The notes below the pieces were generated by a model, which was not told the DNA's origin, made no database searches, and saw only the letters and a list, made by a program, of their open reading frames with translations. Position numbers and translations under genes: made by a program. Positions 45,212 to 53,002 of a stretch of 64,000 nucleotides of DNA are shown here, piece after piece; position 1 is the first letter of the stretch; every line of letters starts with the position of its first letter. Location: the NCBI RefSeq assembly GCF_050717635.1, contig NZ_JBOITO010000010.1:62001-126000 (forward strand), given 5' to 3'. The stretch is from Clostridium_AD sp050717635. GTDB taxonomy: Bacteria; Bacillota; Clostridia; Clostridiales; Clostridiaceae.

Positions 45212-46123
45212 ATGGCAAGAAAAGCAAGATTAAAAGCGAGCGATGCTATATTTCATATTATGTGCAAAAGTATAACCGAGGTAGATTTATTCAGAGATTG
45301 CGAAGATAAGAACAAGTATTTAACTCTACTTAAGAAATATAAAGTTATCTATAATATTAAAGTTTATGGTTACTGTCTTATGGATAACCATGCACATCTA
45401 CTGATCGATGCTAACGGCGCAGATATATCAAAAGTCATGCATGGAATAAATTTTTCTTATGCAATGTACTTTAACAAAAAATATAAAAGGCACGGGCCTC
45501 TTTTTAAAGATAGATTTAAGAGCCTAATAGTTGATAATGACAAATACCTTAGAACTGTATCATTATATATACATAATAATCCTACAGATATTGGTGAATT
45601 CAAAGATTGTCCTGAAGAATATGCTTTTTCTAGCTTAGGAATATACACTGGAAAAAGAAAAGACGCTTTCAGAGTAGTTGATTACGACTTTGTTATGAGC
45701 TTTTTTGGTAATGATCTTAAAAAAGCAAGAAAAAATTACTGCAACCGTATTTTAGGATGCACCGATGAAAAACAAATAGAAAAAATTGAATTTGAAGATG
45801 AAACAACGGAATATAAAAGTGAAAGGAAAATACTTTTACGAAACTTTAAAAGTAAGGACATAATAAATTTCATAGCGAATAAGATGGGTATACCAAAGGT
45901 TGTTCTTCATATGAAACATAACAGAAAGCTCGTAAAATCAAGAGCATTAGCTGTTGTCCTAATGAGATGCCTCTGCAATTTCAAATCCAGCGATATCTGC
46001 AGTATACTTGGAAACATTACACAGGCTAGAACATCAAAATTATGCACTATTGGTGTGGACTTAATTATATCAGACAAAAAATATGAAAATATTATTTCTG
46101 AGTTTATCGAAAGTTACTCTTAA
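45212..46123 (+). CDS. REP-associated tyrosine transposase (RAYT), IS200-like HUH family
   Basis: 303 residues with a strong AAGGGG site. Y1 transposase domain at about 1-150: HUH motif H60-A-H62 in MDNHAHLLID and candidate nucleophile Y119 in YLRTVSLYIHNNP, with 'RHGPLFKDRFKSLIV' typical of the family. Residues about 205-303 form a helical domain resembling DnaA domain IV (KSRALAVVLMRCLCNFKSSDICSILGN). RAYTs cut single-stranded DNA at REP hairpins and occur as one chromosomal copy with many scattered REPs. This gene is bracketed by inverted REP-like elements of the family dispersed through the window. It appears intact. Confidence 0.9.
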   Translation: MARKARLKASDAIFHIMCKSITEVDLFRDCEDKNKYLTLLKKYKVIYNIKVYGYCLMDNHAHLLIDANGADISKVMHGINFSYAMYFNKKYKRHGPLFKDRFKSLIVDNDKYLRTVSLYIHNNPTDIGEFKDCPEEYAFSSLGIYTGKRKDAFRVVDYDFVMSFFGNDLKKARKNYCNRILGCTDEKQIEKIEFEDETTEYKSERKILLRNFKSKDIINFIANKMGIPKVVLHMKHNRKLVKSRALAVVLMRCLCNFKSSDICSILGNITQARTSKLCTIGVDLIISDKKYENIISEFIESYS

Positions 46124-46212
46124 AAAGCTTATTATTAATTTCTTTTATCTATAAGTAACAGTTACAAATAAAAATTTTATAATTATTACTTATTTGTTTT
46201 TTATTCAATAAA

Positions 46213-46250
46213 AAAGGACAAGCCTCTATAATTACAGATGCTTGTCCTTT
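46213..46250 (+). terminator. Terminator after the RAYT gene
   Basis: An 11-bp stem (AAAGGACAAGC at 46213-46223 with its complement at 46240-46250) with flanking A and T runs, 90 bp after the stop codon and before the right-hand REP-like element. Confidence 0.8.
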
Positions 46251-46347
46251 TAAACCAATAAAAAATTAAAACAAGAGATAAATAGATGTAAAACCTAATG
46301 CAAAGGGATAACCTCTACTTAAAGTCTAATATTCACTAAGGATAAAA

Positions 46348-46365
46348 CAATTGTTAACCGTCCCC
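46348..46365 (-). repeat. REP-like element, right flank of the RAYT gene
   Basis: CAATTGTTAACCGTCCCC in minus orientation. Forms a 17-bp inverted repeat with the left copy at 45103-45119, enclosing 1.26 kb with the transposase gene and its terminator. It is also in the upstream region of the DUF1450 gene. Confidence 0.9.
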
Positions 46366-46417
46366 AAGCATTTTCGCCTTCCCTCTAGCATAAAGTAATT
46401 ATTGAGGAGTTGATAAT

Positions 46418-46636
46418 GTGAAAGTTAAATTTTGCGAAAAAAACAAAGGGAAAGATGCTGTCATTGCTATGATAACTGAAACTCATCCAAATATAAAAAT
46501 ATCCACTAAAAAATGTCTTGGAAAATGCCGCAGGTGTAAGTCTCACACTATTGCTCTGGTAGATAAAAAGATTTTAGTTGGTACGGATGAAGAAAATTTA
46601 TATGATATGATAATCAGTAAATTATTAATCTCTTAG
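46418..46636 (+). CDS. DUF1450 (YuzB-like) small protein
   Basis: 72 residues from a GTG start with GAGGAG nine bases upstream. Conserved cysteines in 'FCEKNKG', TKKCLGKCRRCK and a C-terminal LYDMIISKL helix fit the DUF1450/YuzB family of small thioredoxin-like or iron-sulfur-like proteins. Function unknown. It lies between REP-like copies on both sides. Confidence 0.78.
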   Translation: MKVKFCEKNKGKDAVIAMITETHPNIKISTKKCLGKCRRCKSHTIALVDKKILVGTDEENLYDMIISKLLIS

Positions 46637-46665
46637 GTGGGCATTAGGAGTATTTCAATAAAGTG

Positions 46666-46723
46666 CAACAATTGTTAACCGTCCCTATCATTTTCAACAA
46701 TTGTTAACCGTCCCTATCATTTT
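46666..46723 (-). repeat. Two tandem 29-bp units with REP-like core
   Basis: Two identical 29-bp units (46666-46694 and 46695-46723), each CAACAATTGTTAACCGTCCC followed by TATCATTTT, and the beginning of a third (CAACAA). Same CAATT subtype as the RAYT flanks. Confidence 0.93.
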
Positions 46724-46727
46724 CAAC

Positions 46728-46772
46728 AAAGTATATATATTATATAAAGTTCATCCGCGATATATATACTTT
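46728..46772 (-). terminator. Terminator of the NlpC/P60 gene
   Basis: AAAGTATATATAT (46728-46740) pairs with its complement (46760-46772) directly at the stop codon of the minus-strand gene. The stem is AT-rich, so termination strength is uncertain. Confidence 0.5.
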
Positions 46773-47843
46773 TTATCTTACTCGTCTGCCTATTACATAA
46801 TCCCGTCTTGTCATAGATGAAATCTTTATTACGTCTCCTGTATGAGGAGAATGAATGTACTTATTATCTCCAATATAAATACCAGTATGTTTAGGATTAC
46901 TTGAACCCCCAAAGAAAACTAAATCTCCAGGTTGAAGATTATCTATAGATACTCCTACACCACTTCTTACCTGATCACCAGTGCTTCTTCCTATTGATAT
47001 TCCAAAATGCCTGTACACATATTGTGTGAATCCTGAACAATCAAAACCTGTTGAAGGTGATGTCCCAGCCCATAAATATGGTGTGCCAAGGAAATCTGCT
47101 GCATAGGATACTACAGCGTTTTGTGACACATTAGTCGCGCCTCTTGAAGGTGAAATGTCTCCCATGACATTTATGTTTGACATGCCTATATTTAATGACA
47201 CGTAAGAGTTACTTATCTCAGCTAGAAGAATATTTTTCTTGCTGTTTAGCTGAGTTATTAATTTTTTTTGTGCCTCTCTAGCGAGAATTATTTTATTTAA
47301 CTTTTCCTTATTTTCAACTTGCAAACTAAGTAGTGCTTCTTTCGTCCTATTTAAACTTTGTTGCTTTTCATTTAACTTAATTTTAGTAGCTTTTAATTTA
47401 TTCGTTACTTCTTTATCAAAATTCATAATAATTTTTACATTTTCTACTCTTGATACAAAATCACCAATGGTCTCTGCACTGAGAATCATCTCGGCATAGC
47501 CATCGAAACCATTCATATACATAGTTCTTATTCTGCTATTAAACAATTTTTCTTGACTTGTTTCGCTAATTTCAACCTTCTCAATATCTACTATGGCTAT
47601 TTTAATCGCCTTTTCTGTTAAAGATATTTCGGCCTTATTTTCTTCCGTTTTAGTCATATTAATTCCAATCTCGTTATCTAATTGTTCTATTTTGCTTTCT
47701 ACTTTATCCCTTTCAGTTTGAACTTTCGTTAGTTGATCCTTCTGCTGTTGTAACATTCCACTAGTTGGAACTGCTAGTGCTGTTACATTTAAAGTGAGCA
47801 TCAAAGTTATCACAACTGCCAGATTCTTTAGGACATTTCTCAT
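46773..47843 (-). CDS. Secreted NlpC/P60 peptidoglycan endopeptidase with coiled-coil N-terminus
   Basis: About 356 residues from the ATG at 47841-47843, which has AAGGAG at good spacing; an upstream in-frame TTG is not needed. A signal peptide (MRNVLKNLAVVITLMLTLNVTALA) is followed by a long coiled coil (about 30-215, PcsB/CwlO-like). The C-terminal NlpC/P60 domain has the catalytic Cys in STGFDCSGFTQYVY and His in NPKHTGIYIGD and YIHSP. Cleaves D,L-peptide bonds in cell-wall stem peptides. Coiled-coil hydrolases of this type are often controlled by FtsEX, which is not seen here. Confidence 0.9.
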   Translation of the reverse strand: MRNVLKNLAVVITLMLTLNVTALAVPTSGMLQQQKDQLTKVQTERDKVESKIEQLDNEIGINMTKTEENKAEISLTEKAIKIAIVDIEKVEISETSQEKLFNSRIRTMYMNGFDGYAEMILSAETIGDFVSRVENVKIIMNFDKEVTNKLKATKIKLNEKQQSLNRTKEALLSLQVENKEKLNKIILAREAQKKLITQLNSKKNILLAEISNSYVSLNIGMSNINVMGDISPSRGATNVSQNAVVSYAADFLGTPYLWAGTSPSTGFDCSGFTQYVYRHFGISIGRSTGDQVRSGVGVSIDNLQPGDLVFFGGSSNPKHTGIYIGDNKYIHSPHTGDVIKISSMTRRDYVIGRRVR

Positions 47844-47888
47844 TTTTACATCTCCTTCGTTTTGCAAGATTCATAAGTAATCTAGCCC

Positions 47889-48092
47889 TTAAGCAGTTAA
47901 TTCAAATTTGCCCGAAACATTTTCATTAATAACATAGTAGCACTTATTTTCTTCTATTTTCACATATATCTCCATTGATTTTATATCCTTTTGAAGTTGT
48001 CCACCTTGCCTCCATATTTTCTTAACCTTTTGCTCTAAATCTTTAAAAATTACTTCCCTCCCATTAAATTGTATAATTTTATTTGATTTCAT
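47889..48092 (-). CDS. DUF6465-like small protein
   Basis: 67 residues. 'IIQFNGREVIFKDLEQKVKKIW', 'IKSMEIYVKIEENKCYYVINENVSGKFEL' follow the pattern of small DUF6465 proteins of Clostridia. No membrane segment. Lies 46 bp upstream of the NlpC/P60 gene in the same direction and may share its transcript. Function unknown. Confidence 0.75.
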   Translation of the reverse strand: MKSNKIIQFNGREVIFKDLEQKVKKIWRQGGQLQKDIKSMEIYVKIEENKCYYVINENVSGKFELTA

Positions 48093-48212
48093 GTGAATCT
48101 TCCCCCTTTTATTTGTTATTTACTTAATATTACATTTATGTACTATTATAGCATAAATATATTTTATTGAACATATACTTTAGTAATTTATATATTTTTA
48201 TTATTTTTCTAT

Positions 48213-48258
48213 AAGCAGAAAGCTGTGATTTTAAAAATCACAGCTTTCTGCTTTTTTA
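48213..48258 (+). terminator. Strong hairpin between the DUF6465 and GGDEF-EAL genes
   Basis: A perfect 20-bp palindromic stem (48213-48252, AAGCAGAAAGCTGTGATTTT and complement) followed on the plus strand by T6. No plus-strand gene precedes it. It may also end the minus-strand GGDEF-EAL transcript, though the T-run on that side is poor. Confidence 0.65.
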
Positions 48259-48284
48259 TTTAATTATGTTTTTTTAAACACTAA

Positions 48285-48373
48285 GGGGACGGTTAACAAC
48301 TTTTCCGCCTAAAGCTAAAAGCTTATGCTCGTCCCCCACACTTTTTAAGTCAGTTAGTTGTTAACCGTCCCCC
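48285..48373. repeat. Composite inverted pair of REP-like elements
   Basis: A plus copy GGGGACGGTTAACAAC (48285-48300) and a minus copy TTAGTTGTTAACCGTCCCCC (48354-48373). The inner sequence has CCGCCTAAAG and GTCCCCCACACTTTTTAA and matches that of the pair at 43756-43864, so the whole roughly 90-110 bp unit is repeated. Confidence 0.9.
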
Positions 48374-48395
48374 AGACTTTCCCCAGACTTTAGCC

Positions 48396-48416
48396 GATTA
48401 GTTGTTAACCGTCCCC
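48396..48416 (-). repeat. REP-like element overlapping the end of the GGDEF-EAL gene
   Basis: GATTAGTTGTTAACCGTCCCC. Read on the minus strand it encodes the final residues Gly-Thr-Val-Asn-Asn and the TAA stop of the GGDEF-EAL protein. Confidence 0.93.
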
Positions 48417-50536
48417 AATTGTTGTTGACTCCACTTACTTTTTAAAAATTTCTCCTCAATTTCAGCGCTTGGAAGAGGTTTACTGTAATAATAGCCTTGT
48501 ATTTGGTTGCAGCCCATACTTTGCAATAGTTCAATTTGTTCCTTGGATTCCGCGCCTTCTGCAATAACATCCAATCCAATTTTCTGTGCAAGTTGTATTA
48601 TTCCATCTACAATGGCTCTTTCTCTTTCATTTGTAACTATGTTGTCAATAAAAGACTTGTCTATTTTAAGGGTGTTTATAGGCAATTGCTTTAAATAACT
48701 AAGAGAAGAATATCCCGTTCCAAAATCATCTAAGGCAATGTTTATACCTAAGTCTCTTATGACAGTAAGAAGTTTTACGCTTTTTTCAAAATCTTTCACC
48801 AAAATGCTTTCTGTAATTTCTAGCTCCACAAATCTTGGATTAACATTTGTTTCAGCTATAAGTTTTTTTAGAGTTTCTTCAAATTTATCATTCTCAAGTT
48901 GAATTGACGATAGATTTATTGCAATAGTATCATATACGTAGCCTTTATTTTTCCATGCATTATTTTGAAGATACACAGTTTTTATAATCCATTCACCCAT
49001 AGGAATTATTAATCCACTTTGCTCTGCAATAGGTATAAACTCTACTGGAGATACTTTCCCAAGTTCAGGACTTTCCCATCTTAAAAGTGCCTCAAATCCT
49101 TTTATTTTATTGTTTATAATATCTATCTGTGGTTGATAATATATTTCAAGCTCGTTTCTTTCTAATGCACGTCTTAGACCTTTTTCTATTTCTACACGTC
49201 TTACTACAGCCTCACTCATACATTTGTCAAAATAACAATATTTGGATTTTCCATTGTATTTAGAATTATACATGGCAGTATCAGCACTTCGTAGCAGTGC
49301 TGAGCTAGTCTTGCCATCTTGTGGAAACACTGCAATACCAATACTTGCTGCAGAATATACATGCTTACTATCTATATTAATTCCACAGTTTAGTAAACTT
49401 TGTATTTTTCTACAAAGCTCACTAATAGATGCGTAATCCTGAACATCCTTCATTAAAATAAAAAATTCATCCCCTCCAACTCTTGAAACAAGATCGCCTT
49501 CTTTAATAGATGCTTTAATGGTTATTGCAACTTTTTTTAATAATTCATCCCCATAATCATGGCCTAAAGTATCATTAATTTCTTTAAAATTATCTAAATC
49601 GATAAATAATACAGCCATTTTAGTTTCTTTAAATTTAGCTTTTATAATCTCACTTTTAAGAGTATTAACAAAAAGTCTTCTATTTGGTATACCTGTTAAT
49701 ATATCATAATACTCCAACTTATTAATTTTTTCCTCAGAGTCCTTTAGTACAGATATATCAGTAAGGGATCCTGAAATTTTAGTTGCAATACCTTTTTTAT
49801 TTCTTAGGCACTTACCTCTAATTAAAATCCACTTTTTCTCTCCGGCATTAGACCTAATTTTTATTTTACTTTGGTAATATAAGGTCTTTCCATTAATGTG
49901 ATTTTCAAAATCACTTATTGCAATTTCTTTGTCGTCTTCAATTACTAAATTTATTAGATCATCTAATGAATTTATAGTGTTGTTATCATATCCAGTAATT
50001 TTCCCGAATTTGTCAGATAAAAACAATTCTTTAGTTATAAGGTCAACTTCCCAAATGGTATCATTGGACCCTTCCAAAGCTAATTTATATCTTTCTTCAC
50101 TTTTTTCAATCATTGCTTGTTTTTCATTAAGTTCATCATACTGTGCCCTTAACTCCTCTTCTGCAGCTATTAACTGCTCATAAGTAGCTTGTATTTCCTC
50201 ATAATTCTCTTTTGATTTATGAGACCACATCTTATTTTTTTTGCTAAACTCATTGACTAAATAATATATTATAACAGATGAAATAAGTACATATCCCCAA
50301 CCTTTAACTTTTTGTATATGCTGCACTAAAAATTTTCCTTTAATTACCATATTTAAAATCCTATCTGAAAATAATACCCAAAGTCCAGCACTTAAAGCAT
50401 ATCCAGCAGTTACCTTAATTGGCATTATTTTAAGTCCCATTTCATTAGGGAATAACGAATCATCATTTAATATTTCAGCTTTACTTGTTAAGTCTTTTCT
50501 TGCAGTTTTGTTTAAGTCTATTTTTTTGTCATTCAC
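48398..50536 (-). CDS. Membrane-bound PAS-GGDEF-EAL cyclic-di-GMP enzyme
   Basis: 712 residues. Two membrane helices (about 40-58 and 79-97), a coiled linker, a PAS domain (about 145-265, RYKLALEGSNDTIWEVDL), then GGDEF with intact GGDEF (SRVGGDEFFILM). EAL follows with FEALLRW, DDFGTGYSSLSYLK, AEGAES and QGYYYSKPL, all expected for an active phosphodiesterase. The inhibitory I-site reads KEGD where RxxD is usual, so product inhibition is probably lost. The last residues and stop come from a REP-like element. Synthesises and/or degrades c-di-GMP at the membrane. Confidence 0.9.
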   Translation of the reverse strand: MNDKKIDLNKTARKDLTSKAEILNDDSLFPNEMGLKIMPIKVTAGYALSAGLWVLFSDRILNMVIKGKFLVQHIQKVKGWGYVLISSVIIYYLVNEFSKKNKMWSHKSKENYEEIQATYEQLIAAEEELRAQYDELNEKQAMIEKSEERYKLALEGSNDTIWEVDLITKELFLSDKFGKITGYDNNTINSLDDLINLVIEDDKEIAISDFENHINGKTLYYQSKIKIRSNAGEKKWILIRGKCLRNKKGIATKISGSLTDISVLKDSEEKINKLEYYDILTGIPNRRLFVNTLKSEIIKAKFKETKMAVLFIDLDNFKEINDTLGHDYGDELLKKVAITIKASIKEGDLVSRVGGDEFFILMKDVQDYASISELCRKIQSLLNCGINIDSKHVYSAASIGIAVFPQDGKTSSALLRSADTAMYNSKYNGKSKYCYFDKCMSEAVVRRVEIEKGLRRALERNELEIYYQPQIDIINNKIKGFEALLRWESPELGKVSPVEFIPIAEQSGLIIPMGEWIIKTVYLQNNAWKNKGYVYDTIAINLSSIQLENDKFEETLKKLIAETNVNPRFVELEITESILVKDFEKSVKLLTVIRDLGINIALDDFGTGYSSLSYLKQLPINTLKIDKSFIDNIVTNERERAIVDGIIQLAQKIGLDVIAEGAESKEQIELLQSMGCNQIQGYYYSKPLPSAEIEEKFLKSKWSQQQLGTVNN

Positions 50537-50713
50537 CTCGAGCCCTCCTATTTAGAAAATTCATGTAACTTTTACATAGTACTTTTAATTATCGTATAAA
50601 CTTTAGTTTTATTAATAGTTTTTTACAATTTATTTTATTTTTAGCTAATTTTCTTTTTAATATAATATACTTCTATGCTAATTAAACTATTCTTAGTTGC
50701 TCTATTAATGACC

Positions 50714-50741
50714 TTGACATTTTTACCCCAGGTGCTATAAT
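50714..50741 (+). promoter_or_regulatory. Promoter of the thrS T-box leader
   Basis: TTGACA (50714-50719) and TATAAT (50736-50741), both perfect consensus, 16-bp spacer. Transcription would begin near 50748, about 275 bp before thrS. Confidence 0.88.
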
Positions 50742-50747
50742 TAATGT

Positions 50748-51000
50748 AAATATAATACTTAAATACTATGAAGAGAAAAGTAAGTTACCATACATTTACA
50801 GAGAGAGAATACTATTGCTGTAAGTATTCTTAAATGCAGTTAGCTGAAAACTACCTCTGAGTGGCTTTAATAAAGCCCGGTAATTCCGTTATAATTATTA
50901 AGTGGTTTATTTTTATAAACAATTTGGGTGGAACCGCGGGAAATTATAATCTCGTCCCTTTTCTATAACTAGAATTGGGATGGGGTTTTTTGTTTTGTAA
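50748..51000 (+). promoter_or_regulatory. T-box riboswitch for thrS
   Basis: The leader has the hallmark TGGGTGGAACCGCGGG at 50925-50940, which pairs with the NCCA end of uncharged tRNA in the antiterminator. Stem I with AGAGAGAGA lies near 50800. The terminator stem CTCGTCCC (50951-50958) pairs with GGGATGGG and is followed by T6. A Thr codon (ACT or ACC) is available at 50850-50855, in the position expected for the specifier loop; which one is used I cannot decide. Uncharged tRNA-Thr should allow read-through into thrS. Confidence 0.9.
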
Positions 51001-51023
51001 AAAATTTGAAAGGAGCAATATAA

Positions 51024-52961
51024 ATGATAAATATCACACTAAAAGATGGTTCAATGAAAGCTTATGAGTCTGGAATAACTGTATTTGAAATTGCGAGAGA
51101 TATTAGTGAGGGCCTTGCAAGAGTGGCCTGTGCTGGCATGATGAACGATAAAACTGTAGATTTACGTTTAAAAATCACTGAGGATTGCGAACTTAGTATA
51201 TTAACTTTTGATAGTGAGGAAGGTCAAAAGGCCTTTAGACATACCGCTTGTCACATTTTGGCTCAAGCAGTAAAAAGATTGTTTCCTGCTACTAAACTTG
51301 CTATTGGACCCGCTATAGATGGAGGTTTCTACTACGATTTTGATAAACAGGGTTCTTTCTCTGCTGAAGAAATTATAAAAATAGAAGACGAAATGAAGAA
51401 GATTGTTAAATCAGATCTTGCCATAGAAAGATTTGAACTTCCAAGATCTGAAGCTATAGCTTTTATGGCAAATAAAGATGAAAGTTTCAAAGTGGCATTG
51501 ATTGAAGATTTACCAATGGATGCGATTATCTCCTTCTATAAACATGGTGAGTTTACAGATCTTTGTGCAGGACCACATTTGATGTCTACAAAGTATATTA
51601 AAGCTTTTAAACTTACTCAAGTTGCAGGAGCTTATTGGAGAGGTAGCGAGAAAAACAAAATGCTCAGTCGTATATACGGGACTGCCTTTACAAAAAAATC
51701 TGATTTAGATGCTCATTTAGAAAGAGTGGAAGATGCTAAAAAAAGAGACCATAACAAGCTTGGACGCGAATTGAAATTCTTTACAACATCAGATGTTATA
51801 GGTCAAGGATTACCACTACTTATGCCTAATGGCGCAAGGGTAATTCAGTTACTTGAACGTTTTGTTGAAGATGAGGAAGAAAAAAGAGGATATGTTATTA
51901 CTAAGACTCCTCTTATGGCTAAAAGCGATTTATATAAAATGTCTGGTCACTGGGATCATTATAAAGATGGAATGTTTGTCCTTGGTGATGAATCTAAAGA
52001 CGAGGAAGTTATGGCACTTCGCCCAATGACATGTCCATTCCAATTTACAATTTATAATGCAGATCAAAAGAGTTATCGCGATCTTCCAATTAGATATGCA
52101 GAAACTTCAACACTTTTCAGAAATGAATCTTCAGGTGAAATGCATGGTCTTATGAGAGTTCGTCAGTTCACTATTTCAGAGGGTCATTTAGTTGTTAGAC
52201 CTGATCAATTAGAAGACGAATTTAAAGGTGTTATAAATTTAATTAACTATATAATGGTAACACTCGGAATTGAAAATGATATCACTTACAGATTCTCTAA
52301 ATGGGATCCAAATGATAGTGATAAATATATTGATAACCCAGAAGCTTGGGCAGAAACTGAAACTAAGATGGAAGATATGTTAAACCATTTAGGTATAAAG
52401 TATAAAACAGCCGTTGGTGAAGCAGCTTTCTACGGCCCTAAGCTTGACCTTCAATTCAAAAATGTTCATGGTAAAGAGGATACTATAATTACTGTACAAA
52501 TTGACTTCTCATTACCAGAAAGATTTGACATGACTTATATTGATAGTGATGGTTCTAAAAAACGTCCATATGTTATCCATAGAACTTCTATTGGTTGCTA
52601 CGAGAGAACACTCGCAATGCTCATAGAAAAATATGCTGGTGCTTTCCCAACTTGGCTTGCACCAATGCAAGTTAAGGTATTGCCTATTTCCGAAAAATTC
52701 CATGATTATGCGGACACTGTAGTAGCAAAACTTAAAGCAGCTAACATTAGAACTTCAGGAGATTTCAGAGCAGAAAAAATTGGATACAAGATTCGTGAAG
52801 CTCGTAATGAAAGAGTTCCATACCTACTAATAGTAGGAGAAAAAGAAGCAGAGCTTAATGAAGTTTCTGTTAGAAGTCGTAAAAATGGTGATGAAGGTGC
52901 AACTCCACTAGAATCCTTTATTAAAGCAATTAAAGAAGATATAGAAACTAGGCAGTTATAA
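51024..52961 (+). CDS. thrS: Threonyl-tRNA synthetase
   Basis: 645 residues, normal length. N-terminal TGS domain (1-62). Editing domain with HTACHILAQAV (H-x3-H) and 'DLCAGPHL'. Class II core with 'MTCPFQFTIY' and 'RNESSGEMHGLMRVRQFTISEGH', HRTSIGCYERTLAMLIEKYAGAFP, and a C-terminal anticodon-binding domain. Charges tRNA-Thr. Controlled by the T-box leader directly upstream. AAAGGAG precedes the ATG. Confidence 0.97.
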   Translation: MINITLKDGSMKAYESGITVFEIARDISEGLARVACAGMMNDKTVDLRLKITEDCELSILTFDSEEGQKAFRHTACHILAQAVKRLFPATKLAIGPAIDGGFYYDFDKQGSFSAEEIIKIEDEMKKIVKSDLAIERFELPRSEAIAFMANKDESFKVALIEDLPMDAIISFYKHGEFTDLCAGPHLMSTKYIKAFKLTQVAGAYWRGSEKNKMLSRIYGTAFTKKSDLDAHLERVEDAKKRDHNKLGRELKFFTTSDVIGQGLPLLMPNGARVIQLLERFVEDEEEKRGYVITKTPLMAKSDLYKMSGHWDHYKDGMFVLGDESKDEEVMALRPMTCPFQFTIYNADQKSYRDLPIRYAETSTLFRNESSGEMHGLMRVRQFTISEGHLVVRPDQLEDEFKGVINLINYIMVTLGIENDITYRFSKWDPNDSDKYIDNPEAWAETETKMEDMLNHLGIKYKTAVGEAAFYGPKLDLQFKNVHGKEDTIITVQIDFSLPERFDMTYIDSDGSKKRPYVIHRTSIGCYERTLAMLIEKYAGAFPTWLAPMQVKVLPISEKFHDYADTVVAKLKAANIRTSGDFRAEKIGYKIREARNERVPYLLIVGEKEAELNEVSVRSRKNGDEGATPLESFIKAIKEDIETRQL

Positions 52962-53002
52962 AAATAAACGCCAGTACAAAATTTTGTACTGGCGTTTATT
53001 TT
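52961..53002. terminator. Bidirectional terminator between thrS and glnS
   Basis: A perfect 42-bp palindrome, stem AAAATAAACGCCAGTACAAA with its complement, starting at the last base of thrS and overlapping the glnS stop region. T-rich ends on both strands allow it to stop both convergent transcripts. Confidence 0.9.

Noticed and set aside
45103..46365. A classical insertion sequence with terminal inverted repeats
   Set aside because: The transposase is of the HUH/Y1 type, which does not use such ends, and the same short element occurs many times without the gene; REP/RAYT is the better model.
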